A stretch of 64,000 nt of DNA from Spirosoma pollinicola (GTDB taxonomy: Bacteria; Bacteroidota; Bacteroidia; Cytophagales; Spirosomataceae), in the NCBI RefSeq assembly GCF_002831565.1, contig NZ_CP025096.1:1364001-1428000 (forward strand), in the 5' to 3' direction. Each line of letters starts with the position of its first letter. Position 1 is the first letter of the stretch. This document shows, piece by piece, positions 8,561 to 17,323 of the stretch. Made by a program: the position numbers and the translations under genes. The notes beneath the pieces are model-generated. The model was given only the letters and a program-made list of their open reading frames with translations. It searched no databases and had not been told where the DNA came from.

Positions 8561-11325
8561 TTGAGCACCGCCAGCGGCAAGCCATTGAACAAATCAGCGA
8601 GCGCAATTCCCTGGTCTGCTTTACCTTCACTAGCCAGTAAGCGATGCTGCCAGCTGTTGGGCGCTTCGGGGGGCAATACAATATGCGTATCCTTCCAGTC
8701 TAAGGAGAAGGCTTTCTCGGTCAGTTTGTTGCACAATTGAGCCATGCCCAGCGGCACGGCGATGACATACCAAGTCTGCTCATGCCGACGGGCAAAGGCC
8801 AGCACATTCCTTTTGTAACGACCCTCCACAGTCAGCGGAATATAGTGGCCGTAGGCAAAAAGATCGGGATTCTGGTTGCGTTCGGCCAGCAGGGAATGGA
8901 TGAGCCAGAGTTTGATACGGGCATCGTAGCGGTTTCCCCACAAGTCAGTCCAGTTCGTTTCCGTCGCCAGCAGGTCATCCAGCCCCGTTTGACGAACGGC
9001 GAAGTCAACGGGTCGACGATTGTCGGGATCGACCAGGCTCAAATCCCACCCCTCACAGCCCTGGTAAATATCGGGCATGCCGGGACAGGTACATTTAAGA
9101 ACCACCTGTGCCAGCGAATTGAGAAGGCCGAAGTCAGCGACTCGTTGGTGAAATTGCTGAAAACTGTCCCAGAAAGGTCTTTTTTTGTCCAAAAGCTTAA
9201 GCGCAAATGCTTTTGTTGCGTCCTCATAAGCCTCGTTCGGCGCATTGTAAGTCGAGTTGCGTTTGGCTTCCCGCATCGCTTTTTCCAAATACTCCGTCAG
9301 GCGATCCGGAAAATCGACTTCATCCACGTTCGGCTGGTCCGCCGTGGCGGTGGACTCGCCGGGCATCGGGTAGGCGCCGACGAGTGTCTGGTAAATAAAG
9401 TACTCATCGTTTGGGTCGGGGGCGCCTTCGTCTGGAATTTCCCCGCCATCTCCCTTTTGCCGCAACTCGTTGTTGAGCTGCTGCCACTCCTGCACTTTGG
9501 CGAGCCATTCGTCCGTCAGGTCGGTAAGCACATTCAGCCTGCTCCGTACATCCTCACCCCGTTTGGTATCGTGGGTCGAGGTCGCACTGAGAGCCAGTGG
9601 CCAGTGCGTTTGCCTGTCAATCATTTTCTCATGAAACTCATCGACTGTCAGGCCAAAATATTCCGGTGAATCGCCCACTTCATCGTGTCCGATAAAGCGA
9701 TTATAGGTATACATCAACGTATCTTCCACGCCCTTCGCCATCAACGGGCCCGTAAACTGCATGCAGCGCTGGTAGAAACGCAATGCCCGTTCGTCGTAGT
9801 CTGCATTGCCTGATTGTGGTCTTTTGAGAATTGCTTCGTCCAGCAGGTCAACGGCTGTTGAATGCCCTTTTTTTGCCTGCCTGATTCGGGCAAAAATACC
9901 CTCCACCGCAGCCGTCTCGTCCCGGTCTAAAGGCATATGATTGCCATAGTAGCGATAGACCGGACACTGAATCAAAAAATCACCGATGGCCGCTTTCAGT
10001 TGATCGGGTGAAACCGTTGCCAGTACGTCGTTGGAAACCAGGTTCAACGACCGGAACAGCGCATCCAGATTATCCAGCTCGCCCTGCATGTGCTGGTAGA
10101 GAATGTAGGCTTTCTTTTCGTGCAACTCCTGCCGTACCGCCGTTTTTTCGCCTAGTAGTTGTTGATAAAACCGGGTGAAGCTGACCTCGCTGCTGGTGCG
10201 CGTAAACAGGTTATTGACCATCGAGAGATAGGCATAACCCGTTGCACCCTGAACCGGCCAATTCAGCGGGAACACTTCATCGTTTTGCAGGATTTTCTCC
10301 ACCACGATATACGCATCTTTGCCCGCCAGTTTCCGGAGTCGGTCCAGATACTGCCTGGGGTCGTAGAGGCCGTCTATATGATCGACTCGTAAGCCATGAA
10401 AAATACCCGCATCGAGCAGGGCTTTCGGGAGTTGATGAACAGCATCAAAAACGATTGGGTCCTGAATGTTGAGGCAGATGAGCGCGTTGACCGTAAAAAA
10501 GCGTCTGTAATTGATCTGCTGGTCGGTTTCGGCATGGGAGCACAACCTATATGCCTGCTCATTGGCGATCTGCCAGATACAGGCCGGTGTGTCATTGACA
10601 ACGTTCAGGCAACGCCTGATATAGGCTTTGCTTGCGGAGGCCTTCATCAGCCCGGCCAGTGCCGACTGGCAAGCTGTGCTTTGTTGGGCGTATGTAGCTG
10701 GTTTGCGTAGTTTTCGGAGGTGGTTGATCTGATCAATCAATTCCTGAACAGCTTCTGTTGGCGTCTCATCACCAGCCTGCAAAATGGTGGCATATGAACG
10801 CAGATGTAACGGGTAAGCTGTATCGAAATAGGTGATAGAAAACGTTCCGCTTCGGTAGGTGATTTTTAGCTGGTTCTGGTCAATAACGTCGTCCAGCGAC
10901 TCACCCAGAAACGGCACCATCAGGCGGCCTTTATGGACAGGGCTATGCCAGTCTATATCAAAAAAAGGAGCGAAGCGCGATAACTGGCCTTTCTCCAGTA
11001 CATCCATCAACCAGGGGTTAGTTGGATGGAAGGCCATATGATTGGGAACAATGTCCTGTATCCAGCGCATGCCCCGCTGGCTAAGCTGACGACTAATGGA
11101 CCGCAACTGCGCCTGGGTTCCGATCTCCGGATTAATGCGTTGTGGGTTTACGGAGTCATACCCGTGTACGCTGTCCGGCACGGCCTCCGCAATTGGTGAA
11201 GCATAGATGGTACGAATGCCCAGCTTGTCGAGATAAGGAATGATACCCTCAAAATCACGAAAGGTAAAGCCTCGGTGAAATTGGATCCGGTAGGTAGAAA
11301 TTGGATTGTTCATCAGGTTGAGCAT
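8542..11325 (-). CDS. treY: Malto-oligosyltrehalose synthase
   Basis: The enzyme turns the reducing end of maltodextrins into an alpha,alpha-1,1 linkage, the first step of the TreY/TreZ route to trehalose. The protein is 927 aa of the GH13 type. It begins with STYRIQFHRGFTF and LGIRTIYASPI, and carries GYDSVNPQRINPEIG, QDIVPNHMAFHPTNPWL, GLRVDHIDGLYDP (catalytic Asp region), IVVEKIL (acid/base Glu) and STHDTKRGEDVR, all typical of TreY. A start five codons later (11313, MNNPIST) is equally possible. No treZ or glycogen-debranching gene lies nearby, so the partner must be elsewhere. The protein is cytoplasmic. Confidence 0.93.
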   Translation of the reverse strand: MLNLMNNPISTYRIQFHRGFTFRDFEGIIPYLDKLGIRTIYASPIAEAVPDSVHGYDSVNPQRINPEIGTQAQLRSISRQLSQRGMRWIQDIVPNHMAFHPTNPWLMDVLEKGQLSRFAPFFDIDWHSPVHKGRLMVPFLGESLDDVIDQNQLKITYRSGTFSITYFDTAYPLHLRSYATILQAGDETPTEAVQELIDQINHLRKLRKPATYAQQSTACQSALAGLMKASASKAYIRRCLNVVNDTPACIWQIANEQAYRLCSHAETDQQINYRRFFTVNALICLNIQDPIVFDAVHQLPKALLDAGIFHGLRVDHIDGLYDPRQYLDRLRKLAGKDAYIVVEKILQNDEVFPLNWPVQGATGYAYLSMVNNLFTRTSSEVSFTRFYQQLLGEKTAVRQELHEKKAYILYQHMQGELDNLDALFRSLNLVSNDVLATVSPDQLKAAIGDFLIQCPVYRYYGNHMPLDRDETAAVEGIFARIRQAKKGHSTAVDLLDEAILKRPQSGNADYDERALRFYQRCMQFTGPLMAKGVEDTLMYTYNRFIGHDEVGDSPEYFGLTVDEFHEKMIDRQTHWPLALSATSTHDTKRGEDVRSRLNVLTDLTDEWLAKVQEWQQLNNELRQKGDGGEIPDEGAPDPNDEYFIYQTLVGAYPMPGESTATADQPNVDEVDFPDRLTEYLEKAMREAKRNSTYNAPNEAYEDATKAFALKLLDKKRPFWDSFQQFHQRVADFGLLNSLAQVVLKCTCPGMPDIYQGCEGWDLSLVDPDNRRPVDFAVRQTGLDDLLATETNWTDLWGNRYDARIKLWLIHSLLAERNQNPDLFAYGHYIPLTVEGRYKRNVLAFARRHEQTWYVIAVPLGMAQLCNKLTEKAFSLDWKDTHIVLPPEAPNSWQHRLLASEGKADQGIALADLFNGLPLAVLKLEKRS

Positions 11326-11457
11326 AAAGAATATTCGACTCGGATTTTAGCCTAATAGTTTTAGAACCGGTCATCTTTCTGGATGCCCTGCCTAGCGACA
11401 AAGAGATTTTGTGGCAACCACTGAATAGGGGGTGAGTCGAGCATTACACATAAAAAA

Positions 11458-11769
11458 ATGGCGTCAACTGCCTGTGAAGGGCCATGTACGCCCTGCGCCT
11501 GGCAATTACTATAGTGCCTGTGTACTGTTCAGGCTTTCAACTTTTCTCCCCCGAAGGAATACCCGTATGTGAAATTGAAAAATGAGGCAACGGTACAACA
11601 TTTTATTGGTACGAATTGTGTCATATACTATGATAACCACTTTCCCCCTGCACAGTAAAGGCTGTCTTACTAGCTGGTGTATCATCTGTTTGATGATGAT
11701 GGCACGCGCATTGACTTGCCAATAGACGCTTTTTATGGTTTACCCGTAACGGATTTCATAAAAATTTAA
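11458..11769 (+). pseudogene. Decayed protein-coding remnant with in-frame stops
   Basis: One plus-strand frame running through this otherwise empty gap reads like protein on both sides of stop codons at 11512, 11656 and 11671. Segments are TVQAFNFSPPKEYPYVKLKN, TNCVIYYDNHFPPAQ, then VYHLFDDDGTRIDLP and FYGLPVTDFIKI before a final TAA at 11767. The composition (hydrophobic and aromatic residues mixed with charges, no low-complexity runs) suggests the tail of a former gene, broken by point mutations. I do not recognise the family. The first part, before 11512, is the least convincing. Confidence 0.35.
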
Positions 11770-11854
11770 CGAAAGGGTACCAACAATGGCTACGCCTATA
11801 AACCAGTTGGTGGCGTTCGGGATGGATCAATGCGTTAATCCGGTTGTCACTTTG

Positions 11855-13510
11855 TCAAGACGCCACATCGGCCCGCTTTCGGTTCTTGCCCGGCTTACGA
11901 CGCTTCTTTTTTGGATGGTCTGGAGTTGGCAGGCTATGTTTGGTCAAAATACGGGCCTGTTCGGCCTGGCCAACTTCACTTTGACGGGGAGTATGGAGTT
12001 GGATACGGGCCTGGCGGGCCATCATAGTCGCATCGATGATTGGAGCGGGGTAGTCCATGCCGACCTGAAAATGCGCCATTATCTGTTCTAGTGGAGGCAT
12101 CGTCCAGGGGTGGTGAATGTAAGCAAGGGGGCAGTTGACCAACTCGGGCACCCATTGCCGGATAAATACCCCCTGCGGGTCATGGTCCTGCGACTGCTTG
12201 ATGGGGTTATAAATCCGGATCGTATTGGTACCTGTCATTCCCGACTGCATCTGAATCTGGGCATAGTGGATGCCCGGTTCGAAATCCGTAAAGAGCCGGG
12301 CCAGGTGCCAGCCCCCTTCCTGCCAATGCTGAAACAAATGATGGGTTAGAAACGAGGTCAGCATCGCCCGCATTCGAAAGTTGATATAGCCGGTGGCTGT
12401 CAGACAACGCATGCACGCGTCGACGAGCGGATAACCCGTGCGCCCATCTCGCCAGGCTGCGTAATGGTCAGGGTTGGTGTTTTTCTGGATGGCATCGAAA
12501 GCCCGGTTCACATTCTCAAACTCCATGCGGTCTTCGCCTTCAAACTTCTGAATGAAATGGCAGTGCCAGCGCAGCCGGGAGGCCAACGCGCTTAACTGCC
12601 GCCCCAAACCTGCCTGTGTTGGGTGTTTGGCGGTCTGTCGCTGGGCCTGGTACACCTGCCGGATACTCAGACATCCCCAGGCCAGATAGGGCGACAGGCG
12701 ACTGCATCCCCGTCGGCTTTCGAGCGGTTTGGAGATGGAGATGGCATACTGTGCAATACGCTCCTGAAGAAAACTGGCCATGTACCGATGCCCGTAATGT
12801 TCACCGCCGGGCTGAAATGAGGAGTTCGCTACCAGCCACGCCGTGGGCAGGTCCGGCCCTCGCTCGGTCTCAAACCAGGCTGGGGATACATTGGCTGGAT
12901 ACCAGCGGGTCAGGTCCGGATGCTGCTGGGGTGCCTGCATAGTCTGTTGCCAGTCGGCCGCCCAGGTCTCCCGGTTTTTCAGGCGTCGGATCACCCCATT
13001 GCTCTGGAATTCGTGCCAGCCAATTCCCTGCTCGCGGCAAAACTGCGCAACGGCTTTATCCCGGTTGTAAGTTACAGCCAGACCGGTTTCCTGATGGGAG
13101 AAGATCGTGCCGATGGTAAATTGGGTCAGTAAGACAGTCAACACATCCATTACCTCCCGGTAAAATACCCAAATGGCGGGCGGGCCTGTTTCCGGTGGAC
13201 TAACCTCTTCAGTATCCTCGAATTCGAATGGTAGCCACTCATGCACCAACCGACTGCTGTCTGGTTGGGGAGCCGGGATCACAGCCGCCAACTGCTGCTG
13301 GAGGTCGGCCAGGCACTCGTGTATGAATCGCCCATGACGGAGATCAAAATTAGGATCGGCTATGAGGGATGGCTCAAAACAGTAGAGTAGGAGCAAGGGG
13401 CGCCTGGTCGTGCGCTGTCCCATAGAAATGGCTGCCTGTAAGGGGGCATGGTCTCGCAGACGCAGATCGCGCTTGAACCAGAGTATATTAATGGTTGGTC
13501 GGTTGGGCAT
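11855..13510 (-). CDS. Deoxyribodipyrimidine photolyase / cryptochrome family flavoprotein
   Basis: The protein is 551 aa. The N-terminal alpha/beta antenna domain begins [18 protein letters not shown] (residues 8-25). The C-terminal FAD domain contains [47 protein letters not shown] and [17 protein letters not shown]. The enzyme repairs UV pyrimidine dimers with blue light, or acts as a cryptochrome; sequence reading alone does not separate the two. The tail after about residue 500 is basic ([13 protein letters not shown]). It is a single gene facing the small polar protein at 13720. Confidence 0.9.
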   Translation of the reverse strand: MPNRPTINILWFKRDLRLRDHAPLQAAISMGQRTTRRPLLLLYCFEPSLIADPNFDLRHGRFIHECLADLQQQLAAVIPAPQPDSSRLVHEWLPFEFEDTEEVSPPETGPPAIWVFYREVMDVLTVLLTQFTIGTIFSHQETGLAVTYNRDKAVAQFCREQGIGWHEFQSNGVIRRLKNRETWAADWQQTMQAPQQHPDLTRWYPANVSPAWFETERGPDLPTAWLVANSSFQPGGEHYGHRYMASFLQERIAQYAISISKPLESRRGCSRLSPYLAWGCLSIRQVYQAQRQTAKHPTQAGLGRQLSALASRLRWHCHFIQKFEGEDRMEFENVNRAFDAIQKNTNPDHYAAWRDGRTGYPLVDACMRCLTATGYINFRMRAMLTSFLTHHLFQHWQEGGWHLARLFTDFEPGIHYAQIQMQSGMTGTNTIRIYNPIKQSQDHDPQGVFIRQWVPELVNCPLAYIHHPWTMPPLEQIMAHFQVGMDYPAPIIDATMMARQARIQLHTPRQSEVGQAEQARILTKHSLPTPDHPKKKRRKPGKNRKRADVAS

Positions 13511-13719
13511 GCTGGGAAGAAATAACCGCTTGTCCCCGAGTGGCTGGTGGCTCTCGCTGGGAAGGGGTTTTCAGAACGTAATAACACGTTTATTCGTGGG
13601 TGTGTTTTTTGTCCGGTAACCGGTAAACAGTTCTCCACGTCTGAAACGATGCACGTATCTATAGATAAACAATCGGGCGCCCGTCCGTGTTCTTCTCCAA
13701 CTAAAACGAAACAAATATA

Positions 13720-13971
13720 ATGAGCAAAGGAGCCACTCAACCAACCGTCCGTGAGACGGCCGACGACACTAAAAAGTACGAATTAGATAACAACTTGCCC
13801 GACGAAGCCCAGGGTAAAACCTCGCGCGGCAAGCATAAAAGCAAGCAAAGCACCGAAGATGAGCACGATGCTACGGGATCGGTCGAGAATAGCCACAAAG
13901 GGGGTCATGGCCATTCGGGCCACAGCAGCAGCCAGAGCGGTAGTGAGTCGAATCCGGAAAAAGAAGATTAA
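13720..13971 (+). CDS. Small, highly polar, probably disordered protein
   Basis: The protein is 83 aa and almost free of hydrophobic residues: MSKGATQPTV, then Lys/Glu/Asp-rich sequence and a His/Gly/Ser stretch (KGGHGHSGHSSSQSGS). There is no domain, signal peptide or membrane segment. The A-rich leader just before the ATG and the strong terminator at 14037 support a real gene. The composition is like stress-related hydrophilic proteins, but no function can be assigned. Confidence 0.6.
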   Translation: MSKGATQPTVRETADDTKKYELDNNLPDEAQGKTSRGKHKSKQSTEDEHDATGSVENSHKGGHGHSGHSSSQSGSESNPEKED

Positions 13972-14036
13972 TCGTTAGCTTCTTCAGGAAGCTGTCTAGC
14001 CCGATAGGCAGTCTGTCCTGCACATAGGCAGGTTCG

Positions 14037-14090
14037 AAAAAGGCGCAGGCGTTGGTGAAGTTCAAACTCATCAATGCCTGCGCCTTTTTT
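14037..14090. terminator. Intrinsic terminator between convergent genes
   Basis: The arm AAAAAGGCGCAGGC (14037-14050) pairs with GCCTGCGCCTTTTT (14076 onwards), with a 25-nt loop and a T-run. It serves the polar protein gene (plus) and, with its A-run, probably also the DKNYY gene (minus). Confidence 0.85.
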
Positions 14091-14119
14091 GATTGCCACC
14101 TGACAACACTTCGTAGCTC

Positions 14120-15211
14120 CTAAAACTTGATACGCTGGCCATCTTTGTACGAATGATACTTATCTGCCGCATCGCGGTCAGCATCGTTACCGACCAGCGC
14201 AAACGAAGCGGGATCTGCCTTTTTCAACACCTTGCCTTCATAATAGACCCGGTTGACGTCTTTTGCGTATCCATATTCCAGAACAGTGAACGACGTTAAA
14301 TCGCTTGCTGGCAGGGGTGTATGCTTATAAAAAACGGCTTTAGCATCCTGCGCGTAAAAATCTGGCAGCAAGTTAAACGACGCCTTGTCGGCTTCCGCAA
14401 TTCGTTTCTCCTGGAAATAAATATGCGTGCTATCACGGGCATAATTGATCTCATTCGCATCCCATTGCCTGAACGAAGCAGGATCGGCGGCTGGCAGGCA
14501 GTGGTCTTTGTAAAAGGCGTGAACCTGATCGGTGGCATAATACATGCCGATTACCGTAAATGAATCCGGAGTCGCCAGCGCAAGCCGGTGTATGCCCAAA
14601 AGGGGTGGCCCATCTGCGGCCCGCGAGCTGTAATAAACGTGCTGATTGTCTTTCGAGTAGTTGGCAGTCAACACCGTAAACGAGGGTCCGTGACTACCGG
14701 GTATCGGTTTGAGATCGCAATAGCCCGTCACGTTGTCTTTCCCATACCGATAGTCGAGTGGTTGGAACGAAGCCAGGTCGTTGACAGCAAAGCCCGTATC
14801 CTTATTGTAGCACTGATTTTTATCTTTAGCGTATTCACTCTCAATGACCTCGAATGAATTGGCATCAGCCGTATACATGCGGATGATTTTATCCTTTCGA
14901 CTCGTGTCAAATAGTTTAAAATCAAGGTAGTTGTCGCAATAAAAAACCAGTGTCTTATCCTTGCCATAGTGGTCATTAAGTGCGCGAAAGCTGGCACCAT
15001 CGGCATCAGTGAGTGAAATGCCCCGGTAATAGGCGTGCTTTTTATCTTTTGCGAAGACATTGTTCAGCACCTCAAACGAAGCATAGTCGGCCTCGCGAAG
15101 TTGATAGTCCTTGTAATAAACCGATCCATCCCTGGTTTCATATCCCGACTTTTTGCAGGACACCAGCATGCCCAGACCGAGAATTGACAGCAGGATGTGG
15201 AGTGATTTCAT
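14120..15211 (-). CDS. DKNYY-repeat lipoprotein
   Basis: Counted from 15211 (MKSLHILLSILG) the protein is 363 aa with a lipobox LVSC, so it is probably anchored to a membrane after the signal peptide is removed. The mature part is about ten repeats of roughly 38 residues, each with a core such as YAKDKNQCYN, YSKDNQHVYY or YAKDVNRVYY, followed by ADxASF. This is the DKNYY family, whose role is unknown; the repeats may form a solenoid for binding. An upstream in-frame ATG at 15256 overlaps the stop codon of a tiny membrane-peptide gene and would add 15 residues. I prefer 15211 for its normal signal peptide. Confidence 0.8.
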   Translation of the reverse strand: MKSLHILLSILGLGMLVSCKKSGYETRDGSVYYKDYQLREADYASFEVLNNVFAKDKKHAYYRGISLTDADGASFRALNDHYGKDKTLVFYCDNYLDFKLFDTSRKDKIIRMYTADANSFEVIESEYAKDKNQCYNKDTGFAVNDLASFQPLDYRYGKDNVTGYCDLKPIPGSHGPSFTVLTANYSKDNQHVYYSSRAADGPPLLGIHRLALATPDSFTVIGMYYATDQVHAFYKDHCLPAADPASFRQWDANEINYARDSTHIYFQEKRIAEADKASFNLLPDFYAQDAKAVFYKHTPLPASDLTSFTVLEYGYAKDVNRVYYEGKVLKKADPASFALVGNDADRDAADKYHSYKDGQRIKF

Positions 15212-15255
15212 GGCCAGGAAACAAATCAGTTTGAAAAAGCGGAAGACATCTGCCA

Positions 15256-15348
15256 TCAGTTCGTGGTAATATAGCGAGCCAGCAACAGGGCTCCCCAGAT
15301 CGTAATAAGCAGCCAGTTGATGTACGTAAGCAGTTTCCAGATTGTCAT
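15256..15348 (-). CDS. Tiny single-pass membrane peptide (30 aa)
   Basis: The reading frame encodes MTIWKLLTYINWLL followed by ITIWGALLLARYITTN, one hydrophobic helix with a few polar end residues. It fills the gap between the Imm63-like gene and the DKNYY gene. Its stop codon TGA shares its last base with an in-frame ATG of the DKNYY frame (15256), an arrangement that can couple translation. Too short for a family match; it could be chance, but length, hydrophobicity and position fit a real small protein. Confidence 0.4.
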   Translation of the reverse strand: MTIWKLLTYINWLLITIWGALLLARYITTN

Positions 15349-15381
15349 ATGGGTGGGGTGTAGAAAGGTTGTGCCCTTACG

Positions 15382-15861
15382 TTAGGCGTTAAAGACGGCA
15401 TCCGTAAAAGGATGCCTGGATAAAGTCAGGTTGTGATTGGTCCGTTTTCTTTCCTGCCAATTCACGTTGATGCGCCCTAAAAGTTCTTCCTGATGGCTGA
15501 ACAATATCCGCCTAAAGTCCTGCGCATGATTTCGGTTAGCCAGTTCAAATGTACAGGCCATCGAGAAGGTGATTGTGTCAAAAATCCAGTATAAGAGGTC
15601 GTCGAGTGCCGTAGTCGTTCGTCGTTCCAGCTCCTGACCCCGCTCCACCACGACAAAATGAAACGTATCGGAGCCATCAAGTTCGATGTGCGGCAGTGCC
15701 CCATCGGCCGAACGGCCATAGGTCGGGTACAAATGGTGGGGCGCATTGATCTGCCCTCCCAGGATATCTACCTGTTCTTTTATTGCTGAAAGCGTCATTG
15801 TCTTATTCCTGATCCTGAAAGAATGTGTGTCCTCTTGGGTAGTAAGCCTTTCCCTACTCAT
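15382..15861 (-). CDS. Imm63-like immunity-type protein
   Basis: The protein is 159 aa, cytoplasmic, without signal peptide. The C-terminal half (LLYWIFDTITFSMACTFELA, NRNHAQDFRRILFSHQEELL, NWQERKR, then HPFTDAVF) resembles the Imm63 group of immunity proteins from polymorphic toxin systems. I am fairly but not fully sure of the family. Its ATG overlaps the TGA of the preceding membrane-protein gene by 4 bp, so the two are translationally coupled. No recognisable toxin gene lies next to it, making it either an orphan immunity gene or a protein reused for another role. Confidence 0.55.
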   Translation of the reverse strand: MSRERLTTQEDTHSFRIRNKTMTLSAIKEQVDILGGQINAPHHLYPTYGRSADGALPHIELDGSDTFHFVVVERGQELERRTTTALDDLLYWIFDTITFSMACTFELANRNHAQDFRRILFSHQEELLGRINVNWQERKRTNHNLTLSRHPFTDAVFNA

Positions 15862-16163
15862 TTCCAGCCGCTTGAATTGCCGCCGAGAAGCATAAGTCCC
15901 ATAAACAGGCCGTAGAGTAGGCCGGGCACTGCTAGTAAAGCCAGCAGGAGTTTGGCCAGAACGGCATATTGGTGGGTAAACAGCCAGTAGCCACCCACCA
16001 AGAGCGCGGCCAAACCGACCAGTATCATCAACCAGAGTAGGATATTGAATGACGAAACGGTGCCATCACCTAATCCGATAAAAAAGAAATAAACAAGGGT
16101 GATGGCAATCAGCGCGTCGATACCCCATAAAGTCCAGAATAAGTACATGGGTTTATACAGCAA
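15858..16163 (-). CDS. Small multi-pass membrane protein
   Basis: The protein is about 101 aa with three hydrophobic helices (LIAITLVYFFFIGLG, ILLWLMILVGLAALLVGGYW, and LLLALLAVPGLLYGLFMGLM). A start at 16148 (MYLFWTLWG) would avoid overlapping the upstream gene; a start at 16163 overlaps it by 11 bp. The TGA overlaps the ATG of the Imm63-like gene. The family is not recognised. It belongs to one tightly packed minus-strand operon, and a role beside the immunity-like protein at the inner membrane is possible. Confidence 0.65.
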   Translation of the reverse strand: MLYKPMYLFWTLWGIDALIAITLVYFFFIGLGDGTVSSFNILLWLMILVGLAALLVGGYWLFTHQYAVLAKLLLALLAVPGLLYGLFMGLMLLGGNSSGWK

Positions 16164-16515
16164 AAGGGAGTTCGTATTCTTTGGTGATCACCTTGGAGCT
16201 ACGGGTTTTCACGGCTACTTTGGCTTTAAGGGGTGAACCCAGCACGAGGTAATTTTTGACGAACTGATCGTCATGCACCATCCATGAGTGATCGTCCAGC
16301 AGGTATTCCTCAACGCCCGCTTTCGCAGCCTGATATGCCAGCCGCTCTACGGCCAACGGCTCGTAATTGACGATGTGGCCCATATAGAGTACCTGAATAC
16401 CGGGTAGCGACTGGTTGCCCAGTTTCGTACATTTTACGGCCGTAATGGTCAGTGATGAGCCGTCTTCGAGGTCCTTTACCGCCCATTCGTCGATGATCGT
16501 TTTTTCGTTTGCCAT
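16153..16515 (-). CDS. Hypothetical cytoplasmic protein
   Basis: The protein is 120 aa with no signal or membrane segment. It has a mixed alpha/beta appearance (SLTITAVKCTKLG, GIQVLYMGHIV, then AVKTRSSKVITKEYELPF). It touches the downstream membrane-protein gene, so it belongs to the same operon. I do not recognise it. It is shorter than, and unlike, the Hcp/TssD tube proteins of Bacteroidota type VI systems, which I considered because of its size. Confidence 0.6.
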   Translation of the reverse strand: MANEKTIIDEWAVKDLEDGSSLTITAVKCTKLGNQSLPGIQVLYMGHIVNYEPLAVERLAYQAAKAGVEEYLLDDHSWMVHDDQFVKNYLVLGSPLKAKVAVKTRSSKVITKEYELPFAV

Positions 16516-16567
16516 AATTGTAAAGTGGTTTAGCTAGTTTATTACAAGTTGATAATTAAGCCGATCG

Positions 16568-17116
16568 TCAGAACGGTTTGTAATTTTTTACGTATTCCTG
16601 AAGGGAGGTCAGTTTGCGGTTGATTTGGCCATCAAGAGCTGTGTAAATGGCTTGAAGGTCCGCTTCATTTTTCTGGCAGTAGTTCTCAATGGCAGCCGGT
16701 CTGTTCCCGCTTTCCAGTACATCAAGCTGGGTGATGGTTGCCCGGTATTTGCGATTAGCACACTCGATAATAAAGCTGTACCGAAACGTGTAAACGCCAC
16801 CGGCTGAATGCTCCGAACGGGGCAGCGTAATCACCTGCGACACCCGCCCGACCAAATCGCCGGTTTCTCTGTCGCTCAGCGAGAACGTGTCACCGGGTGA
16901 ATAGCAGGATTGGGTAGCCCACAACCGGACGCGCCGGAACAGATCGGCCTGAGACACAGCCCCGCAGTCGACTACGTCCGAGTAGCTTACTTTTTGATTC
17001 ACCACCGGCAGAATGCCCTGTAGTTTTCCGTTGGTGATAACCGGTGGACAATCCACGATTCCGTAGCTGGAGTTTACGAGGCAGGCCATGAGCAGGCCGA
17101 TGAGAAAAAGACGCAT
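16568..17116 (-). CDS. Hypothetical secreted protein
   Basis: The protein is 182 aa with a clear signal peptide (MRLFLIGLLMACLVNSSYG). The mature part has several Cys (VDCPPV, VDCGAV, TQSCYSPGD, IIECANRKY, ENYCQKN), suggesting disulfides in the periplasm or outside. The ending QEYVKNYKPF is basic and aromatic. The family is not recognised. It heads the run of small genes that leads into the Imm63-like gene; 207 bp separate it from the VWA gene upstream. Confidence 0.6.
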   Translation of the reverse strand: MRLFLIGLLMACLVNSSYGIVDCPPVITNGKLQGILPVVNQKVSYSDVVDCGAVSQADLFRRVRLWATQSCYSPGDTFSLSDRETGDLVGRVSQVITLPRSEHSAGGVYTFRYSFIIECANRKYRATITQLDVLESGNRPAAIENYCQKNEADLQAIYTALDGQINRKLTSLQEYVKNYKPF

Positions 17117-17323
17117 GGTGAGGTGTAGTTTATGTCCTGTATTGTGCCGACAGGGCGTTTTGATGACACAAAGGTGGGTAGGCCTACACCGTGCGGCAAT
17201 AATTTATAGCCGAGTTGCCAGTTTTAGACAGATCAACCGTAATGGGCTGGCAATGAATCGTTTTTGTGGGATAAGTAAGTCTGGCAGTTACCGAAAAGCG
17301 TACCATTCCGATGGCCCATTACT

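Noticed and set aside
16153..16515. Hcp/TssD-like type VI tube protein
   Set aside because: Similar size, but the sequence lacks the features of TssD and no other type VI gene is in the window.
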